Source: Hevea brasiliensis (lineage: Eukaryota > Streptophyta > Magnoliopsida > Malpighiales > Euphorbiaceae). Taken from it: a DNA stretch of 64,000 bases. The notes beneath the pieces were generated by a model. It was given only the letters and a program-made list of their open reading frames with translations. It was not told where the DNA came from and ran no database searches. This document shows positions 10,929-23,125 of this stretch, in pieces. A program made the translations under genes and the position numbers. Location of the stretch: NCBI RefSeq assembly GCF_030052815.1, contig NC_079499.1, forward strand, positions 69,951,760-70,015,759, read 5' to 3'. How positions within the stretch are numbered: position 1 is the first letter of the stretch; every line of letters starts with the position of its first letter.

Positions 10929-13900
10929 CAGAGAGCCTGAGGGCAGAGCGCCTTTGAACATGCATTAGTGGATCCAGGATCCACTCATTCATACATCTAC
11001 ATCAACTTACCTGTAGAAAGGGGGATACTACTAAAGGAGAGTGACCAAGACATCCTGGTCAGTAATCCGTTGGGCCATAGTGTAGTGGTGAACAAAGTGT
11101 ATAAGGGTTGCCCGTTAAGAATTCAGGGGTATGAATTCTGGGCAGACCTGATTGAATTGCCCTTCTATGAGTTTGACGTGATTTTAGGAATGGACTGGTT
11201 GTCACGTTATTAGGCAATGGGTGATTGTAAATTGAAGAGGATTTCCTTGAAAACTTCTGAGAGTAATGAGATCACAGTTGTGGGGGAAAGGAAAGATTTC
11301 TTATCCAATGTCATCTCAACCACAGTTGCAAGAAAACTGATGAGAAAAGGCTGTGAAGCCTACCTAGCACATGTGGTGGACACTAGGCAGGCTAAGCTAG
11401 ATCTGTGTGATATACCCACAGTAAGAGACTTCCCAGATGTGTTCCCTAAAGAATTGTCTGGCTTGCCATCAGAAAGGGAAGTTGAATTTGCTATTAAGAT
11501 ACGGATAGGTACAACACCAATATCTATTACTCCTTATAGGATAGCACACACAGAATTGAAGGAACTGAAAATCTAGTTATAGGAGTTACTGGATAAGGGG
11601 TTTATACGGCCCAATGTGTCACCATGGGGAGCTCCAGTGCTGTTTTTGAAAAAGAAGGATAGGACTTTGAGGTTATGCATCGATTATCGGCAGTTGAATA
11701 AAGTGACTGTGAAGAATAAGTATCCATTCCATAAAATTGATAATCCATTTGATCAATTGAAGGGAGTAGGAGTATTTTCTAAAATTGATCTCAGATCAGG
11801 GTATCATCAGTTGAGGTTGAAGGATGCAGATGTGCCAAAGACTACATTCAAGACCCGGTATGGGCATTATGAGTTTCTAGTGATGCCCTTTGGCCTAACA
11901 AATGCACCAGCAGCATTCATGGACCTTATGAACCGTATCTTCCATCCATATCTAGATCGGTTCATAGTGGTCTTTATTGATGATATCTTGATGTATTCCG
12001 AGACTAGGGAAGAACATGATGAGCATTTGAGAATTGTCCTACAAACCCTGAGAGAAAAGAAACTGTATGCTAAGTTGTCCAAGTGTGACTTCTGGTTGGA
12101 TGAAATTACATTCATGGACACATAGTGTCAGCTGATGGGATTAGAGTGGATCCTAAGAAAATAGAAGCAGTGATGGAATGGAAGCCTCCCAGAAATACAA
12201 CTGAGGTCAGAAGTTTCTTGGGGCTAGCTGGGTATTACAGAAGATTTGTGAAGGGATTTTCTTTAATAGCTGCTCTCATGACCAAGTTGTTACACAAGAA
12301 TGTCAGATTTGACTGGAATGACAAGTGTCAGACCAGTTTTGAGAAGTTGAAGGCTATGTTGACAGAGGCACCAGTGTTAACACAACCAGTGTCAGGAAAG
12401 GACTTTGTGGTCTATAGTGATGCCTCTCATAATGGGTTAGGGTGTGTATTGATGCAAGAGGGGAAGGTGGTCACCTATGCTTCCAGGCAGCTAAGGCCAC
12501 ATAAACAGAATTACCTTACCCATGATCTAGAACTTGTAGCAATTATCTTCGCACTGAAGATATGGAGGCATTGCTTGTATGGTGAAAAGTGCTACATTTA
12601 CACAGACCACAAAAGTCTGAAATACTTGCTAACCCAGAAGGAGCTCAACCTTAGACAGAGGCGATGGATTGAGTTCCTGAAGGACTATGATTGTGTGATT
12701 GACTACCATCGTGGGAAGGCAAAAGTAGTTGCAGATGCTTTGAGCAGAAAATCCATCACAGCTTTGAGATCATTGAATGCCCGTTTATCTTTGGCTCGAG
12801 ATGGAGCTATTTTGGCTGAGTTGCAAGTGTGGCCAAACTTGCTACAGTAGATTTTAGATGGGCGGAAGGTAGATGAGAAATTAATGACTACTGTAAGTAA
12901 AATCTCAGAGGAGAAAGCAACTGACTATGAGGTAAAAGCAAATGGGTGTTTGTACTGCAAAGGAAGAGTATGTATACGAGATAATGGGGAATTGAAATCC
13001 AGTATTCTGAAAGGGGCACACACCAATGCTTATGCTATACACCCAAGAAGTAAAAAAATGTATCATGATCTGAAGCTTCAATATTGGTGGCCTGGTATAA
13101 AGAAGGACATAGTTGATTATGTGACTAAATGCTTGATATGTCAACAAGTCAAGGCAGGACATCAAGTTCCATCAGGTTTGCTACAGCCTATACGCATACC
13201 TGAATTGAAATGGGATCGGGTCACCATGGATTTTGTAAGTGATCTACCTCTCATCCAGAAGAAGCATGACGCAATATGGGTGATAGTGGATAGATTGACG
13301 AAGTCAGCACACTTTCTGGCAGTTAGGACTGACTACTCACTAGAGAAGTTAGCAGAATTGTATATCAGTGAGATATTTACACTGAATGGAATTCCACTTT
13401 TCATCATATTTGATCGAGACCCAAGGTTTACATCGAGATTTTGGAAGAAGTTACATGAATCCTTGGGTATACAACTCCACTTAAGTACAGCTTTCCATCC
13501 TCAGACGGATGGGCAATCAGAAAGAGTAATCCAGGTAAACAATTGAAACCAATTGAACTAATACAAATATTAAACTGAAATGATAATAATAACATAAAAT
13601 ATATGTCAGGTCCTTGAGGATATGCTGAGGAGTTGTGTCATTGAGTTTGAGGGAAGTTGGGATAGATACCTCCCACTGTCAAAATTTGCATACAATAATA
13701 GCTACCAAGCTAGCATCCAAATGGCCCCGTATGAAGCACTGTATGGGAGGAAATGTAAAACTCCAGTGTGTTGGACTGAATTAGGCGAAGACAAACTGGT
13801 AGGGCCAGACCTGGTGAAACAGATTGAGGAGAAGGTAAAGCTAATTAAAGCCAATTTGAAGGTTGCCTCTGACAGACAGAAATCCTATGCCGACTTGAAG

Positions 13901-14353
13901 AGAAAAGAAATAGAATATGCAGTTGGCGATAAGGTGTTTCTCAAAGTCTCACCATGGAAAAAGGTATTAAGGTTTGAAAGAAAGGGTAAGTTGAGCCCTA
14001 GGTTCATTGGCCCATATGAAGTCATTGAACGTGTGGGGCCAGTAGCCTACAGGTTAGCTTTACCACCAAAGCTAGACAAGATCCACAATGTGTTTCACGT
14101 GTCTATGCTAAAAAGATACCGCTCAAATCCTTCACATGTCATCTCCATGGAAGAAATTGAAGTACAATCGGATTTGACATATGAAGAAGAACCCATACAG
14201 ATCCTAGCTCAGGAAGTGAAAGAGTTGAGGAATTAGCAGATTCCATTGGTGAAAGTGCTTTGGAGGCACTACAACACCGAGGAGGCAACTTGGGAAAGTG
14301 AAGAGACAATGAGGCAATAGTTCCCTCAACTGTTTGCATCAAGTAAATTTTGA
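10929..14353 (+). pseudogene. pol: GYP1 pol: protease, RT, RNase H, integrase, chromodomain-like tail
   Basis: Same frame as gag up to a frameshift. Aspartic protease: VDPGSTHSY at about 10968-10995, ending GMDWLSRY near 11210. Reverse transcriptase: [12 protein letters not shown] (11625), [36 protein letters not shown], catalytic FIDDIL near 11976. RNase [16 protein letters not shown] (12408), [16 protein letters not shown]. Integrase: zinc-binding H..H..CLICQQ near 13020-13145, MDFVSDLP, FDRDPRF, FHPQTDGQSERV. Tail: VKVLWRHYNTEEATWE (14250-14300), the usual chromodomain-like end, stop at 14351. Defects: stops at about 10938 (TGA), 11214, 11574, 11580, 12848, 14234 and 14318; a 1-bp deletion near 12117 (expected glycine codon at TFM-D) restored at 12125; an intron-like insert 13535-13609. 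Confidence 0.93.
13535..13609 (+). other. Intron-like GT-AG insert in GYP1 integrase
   Basis: 75 bp, AT-rich, bounded CAG|GTAAAC and TATGTCAG|GTCC. It falls between glutamine and valine codons of the integrase (ERVIQ / VLEDMLRS), in phase 0, and removing it gives a continuous family-like protein. It contains in-frame stops (first TGA about 8 nt in), so unspliced RNA would end inside integrase. Its length is a multiple of three. It could be a true spliceosomal intron or a chance insertion with splice-like ends; both boundaries match plant consensus well. Confidence 0.65.
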
Positions 14354-14369
14354 GGACAAAATTTAAATT

Positions 14370-14382
14370 AGAGGGAAAGAGT
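14370..14382 (+). promoter_or_regulatory. GYP1 polypurine tract
   Basis: AGAGGGAAAGAGT directly precedes the 3' LTR start TGTAACACCC, the position of the plus-strand primer. Bases 14354-14369 between the pol stop and the tract are 3' untranslated. Confidence 0.85.
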
Positions 14383-16797
14383 TGTAACACCCTCACTATA
14401 GCAACTCCGTACATTTTATTGTTCCAGTGACCGGTGTCTGTCCGGACAGCTAGAATGTCTGGAAAAATAGTTAAACTAAAGTGAGGAACCATAATTAACT
14501 CAAATATTAATAAGAAAAAGTTTAGGAAAAATTTTAGAAATAAAATACAACCAAGTTAAATGAGCCGGTACCCTAGCGATGGGTAACCTGGTGGGAAGTT
14601 GCGATTCTCGCAACTAGGAGCCCTAGACCAAGGGAAAAATTCATAAAATAATTTTTGGGACTCCAGAGAAGGGTCATTGAGATTCCTATGGCATTAGAAT
14701 GCCAAGAAAATGCTTAGAAAAATTTTTTAATTGGTACAGAAAATTTTTGTCTGTTAAACCAAACGGAGGGCATTTTGGTCATTTCACCTTCAGAGGTGAT
14801 TTTTGGCTGACTTGTCCAGTTAAGTAAATAATTATTATGACAAAAAATGTGAATAAATATTACTAAAATTTAAATTGAAAATGAGTAGAGAAGAAAAGGA
14901 AAGAAAATGAGATTAAATGACAATTTTGACATCACATGATGTCATCAACCCTTTCCCCACCAATCACAATTAAGCTAACCTATTAAAAAGGGATAATTGA
15001 GACAAAAATAAACAAAAGCAATCAGATTCACCTCCTTTACCCAAACCAGCTGAAACACCTTCCACACCCAAACCACCATTCAAAGCTTATCAAAGTTTCA
15101 ATTCCCACCTTAAACCACCTCAAAAACCTAACTTGCCTTCATTAAAAATTATCCCTACCACTAGAGCATGCCTTGGGCAGCAATTTGAAAGAAATAAAGT
15201 GAAGTTTTTAAGTCTTAGAAAGTGACTAAGTGAAAGTTAGTGCCACTTTTATTTATTTTTCTCTTATATTCTTTGTTACAACATTAATCTAAATTAGAAA
15301 ATATGAAAATGGAACAAATTGAAATTATGGAGTTAGGGTTTGGGATAAACCTAGGGTTTACTCATGTATTGGTGAATGAAAGTTTAAATGGTCAATTAGT
15401 GACCATTTAGCCGTGTATGATGAAGAAATGAAGTGAGTTGAGGCTTGGCATTTGAGTGCGGGTCAGCTACCTTGGTTGACCTGCAAGATTGAGCATGAGT
15501 CCAGCAGGTTTGGGCAATTATAAATGGAGTTGTAAAGGTTCAATTGGTTCAAGGCAAATTGGAAATGAAACTAGAAACATAATGGCACCACTTTAGTGAA
15601 GAAACCCTGCCCAGAAAACCAAACCAAGTTGGCCTAAAAATTGCCCTAATCCGGGTGACTTGCATTCTGCCTAGGCAAAATGACCAAATGAACAGTATCT
15701 ATTCATTTGGTCATAACTCAGTGCAGAAAAGTCCAATTGACCTGAACTTTTACCAGCAGAAAGCGGAGACATAGACCTACAACTTTCATGAAGAACAAAA
15801 ATGCAAATTCTGAACATTATCTTGTCAAATTGCCAACCAAACTTAGGTTACCAAATCTGGTAGAACCAGTTTTGCCCAGAATTTTGGATTCTGTCTAATC
15901 CGGCCAGTTATGGTGCTTAGGCCATAACTTGAGTTACAAAACTCCAAATGGAGTGATTCAAAAAACGAAATGTAACTAGACACAATAAGGAACAACTTTC
16001 ATGAAGATAACCTTGCCAAATTCCTACTGTACAAATGACCAATGGAATAGTAAACATAATGCTTAAAATCTGAAAATTATGAATAACTAACACTAAGCTT
16101 AGAAATGGTATTGGCAACCAATACCAACAACTTTAGAATGAAAAATGTGGTATGTTGGGAGTATTAGAACCAATGTACCTATTGTCTATGCAAAAGTCAA
16201 CATTTTAGTTGATTAATTAAATGAATAGTAATACTTAAACTTAAATTTCAAGAATTGTAAAATTTAAAAGTGTAACATGCCCCAGTACACCTAGTAAGAT
16301 TGGTTTGGATAGGTTGCCATGCCAATAGGGTTCAGTTAGCAGTACTGCACATGCATCATGCCATTCTGTGATTTTATGGCTTTTAACCATTCTTACATTG
16401 TGATGATACTTGGCCGTGTGCCTAATGTTATTACAGCTTATTAGCTGTTTTGTTGCACACCGGGAGATACATATGTGACCGATGGTGTAACTGCTCGAGG
16501 TACTTGATACCCAGAGCCAGTTTACCTGTTTATCCAGTCCGGTCATCCAGGATAGGTTACTTGGACAACCAAAAATGAAAGTGGATAAATTTAATGAAAT
16601 TATGAATATAACAAGTACATAATAAATAAGATTACCAATAATGATCGAAAAATTGTCTGCATAAGACATCAGAACATGCACTGCATATTTATTTTCTGTT
16701 ATTTCTTTTTATTCTATTATTGGCACCACTAAGTATTATTGCTTAGCGCATTACTTTTTGCCACGCGTAGGTTCTGGATAGACCGATAGAGAGCCCA
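14383..16797 (+). repeat. GYP1 3' LTR, left piece
   Basis: Collinear with the 5' LTR from TGTAACACCCTCACTATAGC to GACCGATAGAGAGCCCA, where BIG1 starts. It carries the same CATAACT modules (about 15709-15798 and 15925-16010) and hairpin module (16724-16772). It lacks about 30 bp near 15095 present in the 5' LTR near 7330. Confidence 0.93.
16793..16797. repeat. Target-site duplication GCCCA of BIG1
   Basis: GCCCA precedes BIG1 here and follows it at 26949-26953. Removing BIG1 plus one copy restores GAGAGCCCAGTAGACCACAG, as in the GYP1 5' LTR. Confidence 0.95.
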
Positions 16798-17546
16798 TGT
16801 CATACCCTACCCCTCTGTAAGGTATAACATGATCCCGTAGTATACCTAATGAATTACCAACTTCGTCTACTGATAACCCATTAGAAACACTACAAGGGAT
16901 TTTAAAACTTTTCTTACTTCTTTTTGGAGTGGTGAGCACTATTTACAGGTGTTAAAATTTTTTTCAAGAACTAAAGTGAAACAGTTAACAGATTTGAAGA
17001 ATTAATAATTTCTGCAAAAATTTTGGCAGAGTGCCATCTGTATTTTGAAATAAACAGTTCTTCAAAAACCTGTAAAAAGCACTTCAAATATATTTCTCAA
17101 TCTCAAACTCCAACATTTAGTCAACTCAAATCCATAATAATTTTTCAGTAATTTCAAAGGCTGAGATAAAAGAAATATATCACAAATTTTATAAGTCAAA
17201 ATAATTTACAACTTATTTTACAACTTTAATGTACAATTTTAAATTTACAACTGCTCAAAACCAAGAACACTATATACATACAGTGAACATATTATTATAA
17301 TACAAAATGCAAAATATAGTATACTCATTATACCCGATGAACTCTCAATATAGCATTAGCAGCCTAGTCTGCTGCCCTGTCAGTCTGTCCACCTGCGACA
17401 ACAATGAAAAGCTATTGCTGAGTAAAATTTACTCAGTGGTGCACAATAACAATTTGAAATGTGATATATAAATCTTTTATTGAAAATTCACAAATCAAAT
17501 AATTCACAATTCCATTTCACAATTTACAAAGTTCATATAACACAAG

Positions 17547-17716
17547 TTTGATAAAATAACTGAATAATACAATTTCGCCAATCAATAACACCATTTGATA
17601 AAATAACTGAATAATACAATTTTGCTAATCAATAACACCATTTGATCAAATAACTGAATAATACAGTTTTGCCAATCAATAACATAATTTGATCAAATAA
17701 CTGAATAATACAGTTT
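17547..17716. repeat. 47-bp tandem repeat, about 3.6 copies
   Basis: Units begin TTTGAT(C/A)AAATAACTGAAT and end CAATCAATAACACCA. The sister LTR has the same array with about 2.7 copies at 23874-23998, so one unit was gained or lost after insertion. Confidence 0.9.
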
Positions 17717-20287
17717 AGGCCATGACACAATTTTTCCGCACATGCCGTGTTGTACACCACGGCAAGACACACTCACCCCAATAATCGAAATCAATGAGGG
17801 AGGAAGCTAGCTGAATAATGAGTACTCATCCACACTCACCTCAGACTGGCAAGTAAAAGAGGGAGGAATATAATCACACTCACCCCATAAATGGAGGAGA
17901 AACATAGTAACAATGTCATGCTAAGTGTGAATCAAAACAATTCCAAATCACAATATTTAAATATTTCATACAAACCACAAATCATATTTTATCTCAAAAT
18001 TTCCATTTGCAAAGTAGGCAACACAATAATTTCCAAATAAGATTCTCAAAGCGAAAACAATAAAAAAATTATTCATAACTCATTTCTCCAAATAAATTTG
18101 CTAGTAAAAGCAGTGAATATAAAAGTATTGTGCACAAACACAATTGAAAACTATAATGTTCAAATAAATTTTTAAGTAGAAAATTAGAAATCAAAATTAT
18201 TGTGCACAAACACAATTTAAAACAATAACATACAATTAATCATAATTTATTTCAATTGAAAAATTCAAAAGAAATAACTATTGTGCACAAACCTCTGATA
18301 ACCGTCTCTTGGCTCTGACTCAGTGTTTCCTTCCCTTCCCTGAGTCTTTGCTAACTGAGAAACATAATTTGAAGTGTTTCAGTACTCATTTAAACTGTGT
18401 CTAATGATAATGCGTAATAATTAATTCATTGAATTCTATTATTTCCTTAGTCAACCTAAAATGTTGACCCCCGATGCAGTCTAGGTGAATTAGGTTCTAA
18501 TGTTACCAATATGTCACATTTGTAGCCTTTCAGTATTTTTACATGTTACCAAATTCATTTTTATCTATATTGCGTTTTATTGCAATTTGCCGGATTTCGA
18601 TATACTAATTTGACCTAGCCAGATGACCTAGTTCCCTAGGTTTTTGGGTTTTGGTCAAAACTACAAACTTGTAGATCTATGTCTTATTACACGCGGGACA
18701 AAATTTTAGGTCATTCTGAGTTATGTAGACCAAGCTATGGTCATTTTACTATTGCTGGTCAAAATGTATCAAAATGGTCACTTTATGTCACTTTTAGGTC
18801 ACTTTTGGTTCGGCCAGTTTTTGGACCCGAACTTGTGCAAGCTATTTGACTTGCTTATGGTCTTTTCTGGGCTTTGGTATCTCCATAAGACTTGTAGATA
18901 TATGTCTCCTATTCATGGTAAAAATTTCAAGTCAATTAGACCTGTTTTGAGTGAGTTATGGCCAAAACACTAACTGCTGCCCGAATGGTTAATTTTCAGG
19001 CCTTAAATGCACTAATTCGGATTTGGTCATTTTTCAAGTTACCTTACAAGCAGAATTTTGGTAAGCTTCCTTCATGAAAGTTGGCACATTTTGTGCCTAT
19101 TTTCAGCTCCAATTGGTTTCATACCAATTGGAGCCACACACTTAAAGTTCTAGGCCAAAATGCACACTGCCCTATATCAACATTCTTCATTACATACCAA
19201 ATACACTTTTAACACTTACCAAGTTGCACATTCATGCCATTTCTATTTTGTACCATAACACAAACACATTTCACAACATATTGTTAGTCATTTTGATAGC
19301 TTATAATCACACTCAATATGCACCATATAGTACAGAATTTTTCAAGCTCAAATTACAAATAATTCAATCACCTAACCTAGCTCATTTACATGTCCAACCT
19401 CACATCATCATACATATACACAAGCTGCCATAGCAAGTGCCATAATTCAACATTAATATTCCATAAACCAAACCATGAAATAACATTTTTATGGTTCACC
19501 ATTCAAGCTGTCGATTCATGCATCACTCTCCATTAATTTTCAAGCTTCCAAATTCAAGTACACATTCACATATACTTAGTACACATCACCCAAATTAATT
19601 CCTACACACATAAACACTTAATTAACCTTTTAATCTACCATTTACAAGCAAGAATAAACTGCCCTTAAGGAGTTTCCATGGCTGCCAAAAATACACATCT
19701 CCCTTTAAACATCAAACTCCAAAAATCTCTCCATAATTAAAGTACCCATAACATCCACACAAACTTTAATGAAGCAATAATAAAAAACACATACTTACCA
19801 CTTTGGAAACTCTTCAAAACCTCTCCAAAACTTGGTCTTCTTGTTGCCTATCTACTGCCCAAGGTGTATGGACAACTTTTAGTGAAGGGAAGTGCCAAGA
19901 AAGGAGCTTGGATCACACTTGCATGGAGCTTTCAACCCATGCGGCAATGGAGGTTTGTTTTTCTTGGTTTCGGCTGAAATTGAGAGGTTGAAGATGAAGA
20001 TGAATCTGCTGTCCAAATTGATGAATAAGTGGTCCACTTTGGTGGGTGAGTGGAGCACTAAGTGTTGTTTAATTGTTTATTTATTCAAAGTTTCATTTCC
20101 CCACATTTAACTCCCCATTTTTGCTATTTACATTAGGTACCACTAATTTAATTTTTCATGACATTTTCCAAGAATAATATTATTTATTTTTAATGGACAT
20201 TTAGGTCAAAAGACAACTCGGGGTGTCAAATGACCACAATGCCCCTATTCGGGTTGCATTCTCGATTTTTCAGTAACATCGAGTTTT

Positions 20288-20433
20288 GTCCATTTTTTGA
20301 TTTCTTACTTTTCTTTGTACTAATTAATTAATTTTTCTTTGATATTTCTAATGGTATTTAGTCCATTTTTTGATTTCTTACTTTTCTTTGTACTAATTAA
20401 TTAATTTTTCTTTGATATTTCTAATGGTATTTA
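20288..20433. repeat. 73-bp perfect tandem duplication
   Basis: The block beginning GTCCATTTTTTGATTTCTTA occurs at 20288-20360 and again at 20361-20433 without differences. The sister LTR has one copy near 26566, already diverged from it, so this is a recent event in this LTR only. Confidence 0.93.
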
Positions 20434-20727
20434 TACTTCAATAGACATTTATTTAAGTCCTAAAAATATTTTCTAGGGTTCCCCGCGGTCCAGGGCTAGT
20501 CAACGGTCCACGCCGTGACTTCCCGGTGTGGTCACCCATCGCTAGCGTTCTCGGCTCATTTAACTCGGCTACATTTCTTTGCTATTATTTTTTTATTTGT
20601 TTTTCTTGCATTTCATTATTTTATGTCTCCTCACTCATATCTAAGTGTAGTTCTAGACATCCTAACTGTCCGGACAACACTAGTCACTGGAACAATAGAA
20701 CGCACTACCGAACTTAGGGGTGTTACA

Positions 20728-20741
20728 ATTCTCCCCCCCTT
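20728..20741 (-). promoter_or_regulatory. BIG1 polypurine tract
   Basis: On the minus strand AGGGGGGAGAAT directly precedes the LTR start TGTAACACCC at 20727. Confidence 0.85.
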
Positions 20742-21745
20742 AAAATAAATTTCATTCACAAAATTTTACCCAATAGCCATCCTACAATAGTCATACGTTT
20801 ATTTTTTCCTTTCTATGTGATCGTATAATCTTCTTTCCCTCGAATTTGTATAAGACTTTTGACAATCTAATACAACATTTAATTTATTTGTATAACACTA
20901 ATCTTCTCTTACTATTGTGTTGTCTAATATTTCGGTTCATGTTCCTTCTTGAATGACCCTTGAGGTTATGTTAGAATGATTTATCTAGTCATTGGTCCTC
21001 TGACTATTCTAGTCAATAGTCTTTCTCATATTCGTAACATTTCTTTGTTATATCTGAACCAACTGTTCAAATTTTTACTTCCACAATTCTTTTTATCTAT
21101 TAATATTCTATAACGTACTTCCTTTTGTACTAAACTATAACCTTTTGATTTTCTAACTTTTGAGTTTTAAATCCCTAAGTAGGATTTTCAAACTTATTTT
21201 TAATAATTAAATTCTATCCTGGCATAACTATACCAAAACAGATGCCGTTGGTAACTATTCTCATCTTGGTGTAGTATTGAGTAGTACGTAGCTCTACATA
21301 ATAATCTCAAGTCAGTACTGTAATCTGTAGCTTACAGTATAAACATAAAGAACATTGCATAGTTACTATGATACATCCCAATAAATCAAATTTTTTGATA
21401 TTTTATCCTTTCCAAATTTACTGATATTCAAATCTTATTCTGATTACAATATCCATTAACAATTACTAACAGTAATATCCTTGCCTTCATCTAGAGCAAT
21501 TCTATTACCGTAACTTACTTTTATGTCCTCTTGCCTTACATTAAGTAGACTTGCCATTTAGCTTTATAATTTATGGTGTGTTAGAAAATACTTTTTGCCG
21601 ATAAACTCTTTCAAAACTAATTTCACTTATTATCACAATCCTTATCTTAAAGGACTAATCACTAATGCATCAAAATTTATTCCCCAATAAAGGAATAACA
21701 ACAGAACATATAATTCTAACACTAAAATAAAAGTATGCAGATTCC
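20742..21745 (-). other. BIG1 3' interior, non-coding
   Basis: AT-rich, about 1 kb between the broken RT fragment and the polypurine tract. No open frame with retroelement motifs; RT palm, RNase H and integrase expected here are absent. The junction with RT sequence lies near 21745. Confidence 0.6.
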
Positions 21746-21748
21746 AGG

Positions 21749-22100
21749 TCAAACAATACATAAACGAAGAGTGCCATCCTTCTTCTTAACAAACAATACT
21801 GGCGCTCCCCATGGTGACACACTAGGGCAGATGAAGCCCTTTTCAAGTAGTTTTTGCAACTGTATCTTCAACTCCTTCAACTCTGTTGGTGCCATTCTAT
21901 ATGGTGTTATGGAGATTGGATCCACACCAGGCATAACATTAATTTCAAACTGCACCTCTTTCTGGAGATAATCCTGGCAATTCATCAGGAAACACAACTG
22001 GAAAGTCATATACTGTAGGGATGTCCCTTAATGTTGGACTCCCCACTTGGGTGTCTACCACATGTGCCAAGTATACTTCACACCCCTAACAGACTTGTTA
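21749..22100 (-). pseudogene. BIG1 protease-RT linker and RT N-terminal fragment
   Basis: The minus-strand frame ending at 21749 reads [20 protein letters not shown], then [19 protein letters not shown] and [12 protein letters not shown]: the start of a Ty3/gypsy RT, equivalent to GYP1 11480-11680. It stops just before the DYRQLN block, so the catalytic palm is missing. Upstream, 22020-22080 encodes the pre-RT linker (VKYTWHMW*TPKWGVQH in a shifted frame), with at least one stop and one frameshift. Confidence 0.85.
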
Positions 22101-22149
22101 CTAACACCTCAAAGGTCATTTTTGTACATGGAACAAGAATGCAATCAAT

Positions 22150-22779
22150 GATGCTAGCACTCACATAAGAATGGGTAGAACCAGGATCAAATAACACAAA
22201 TACATCTTGATTAAAAGTTGAGAAGGTACCAGCCACAACATCAGATGTCTCGGCCTCTTCTCTCTATCTCATTGCATAGACTCTGACTGGAGCACTACCT
22301 TACTCTGATTGTTTCACTGTGCCTTGGCTACCTGCTGGGCTACCTCTACCCCTACCTCTACCTCTGCTGGGTGGTTGTGAACCTCTGGTGACAGGATTCT
22401 GAACTGACCTTTTAGCAATAGTAAGAGGTGGCCCAACTCTACGGGCACTGGTGCAGTCCTTGGCAAAGTGTCCTATGCCTCCACAGTTATAACAGGCTCC
22501 TATGGCCTTGTAGCATACCCCACCATGATTTCTACCACAAGTTTCATATTGGCGGGGAGGGTAGGAACTTCTAGTTGTTCGACGATTGGACCTTGGTGGT
22601 CTCTGCCTTGATGATCCACCTCTGTTATATCCCTGAGCTAGGGGCTCTTCAAATTCTTTTCTCTTCCCCAAATTACTGCTCGAGCTCTGACCCATAGGTT
22701 TCTCCCTCTTCTCTATTTCATGTTGCCCTTGTGGGAGTTGGGTCTGTACTTGGGCTTGGGCTGACAGATTATCAGCCAT
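22150..22779 (-). pseudogene. BIG1 partial gag with zinc knuckle and protease start
   Basis: The frame from 22779 to 22300 carries a low-complexity, Arg/Ser/Gly-rich nucleocapsid with the zinc knuckle CYNCGGIGHFAKDC (CX2CX4HX4C) near 22440-22485, preceded by CGRNHGGVC. After a stop, the frame continues to the protease active site FDPGSTHSY at about 22160-22190. The protease then breaks off into the pre-RT linker, so most of the enzyme is deleted. The N-terminal capsid is also missing, although 22780-22990 keeps frame traces. Confidence 0.85.
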
Positions 22780-23105
22780 TTATTGAAAGAAAGTGGCCAT
22801 TTGCTGGGCCATTTGTGCAGTAATTTGTACCGGTAAAACTGGTACAGTCGGGCCTTTAACACTTTGTGGAGCTGGGGCTTTAACTTGTACCTCAGCCTCT
22901 ATCAATTAATCGACTGAAGGATCACCCTCTTCCATAGTCAATTCGAGGATCTTAGACCTCCTAAACAAATAACACAAGGAGATTTCCTCCTGTTAGTGCA
23001 TAATTATAATGTAATGTACTGTATGTATCAAACAATGATATTGAGCAGTTGTACTATGAAGAAAGAATATTCAAATTATAGGTGAAAACAAAATTTAAAA
23101 ACTTT

Positions 23106-23117
23106 GCTCTGATACCA
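23106..23117 (-). promoter_or_regulatory. BIG1 primer-binding site
   Basis: Minus strand TGGTATCAGAGC, eight bases after the 5' LTR end at 23126; complementary to initiator tRNA-Met. Confidence 0.92.
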
Positions 23118-23125
23118 CTAAAACA

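Larger units (their letters stand above)
16798..20727 (-). repeat. BIG1 3' LTR (left copy, 3,930 bp)
   Basis: Plus-strand ends TGTCATACCC...GGGTGTTACA. Collinear with 23126-26948. It is longer mainly because of an extra unit of a 47-bp repeat (17547-17716) and a 73-bp perfect tandem duplication (20288-20433). Holds the hairpin module (17391-17442) and CATAACT modules (about 18640-18735, 18876-18965). Confidence 0.9.

Noticed and set aside
14250..14340. Separate envelope-like gene after pol
   Set aside because: The sequence after integrase is the short chromodomain-like tail and 3' untranslated region; no extra open frame precedes the polypurine tract.
19803..20110. Open frames in BIG1 LTR, similar at 26171-26389
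   Set aside because: Non-coding LTR sequence; similar frames in the two LTRs reflect their identity, and the protein looks like random translation.
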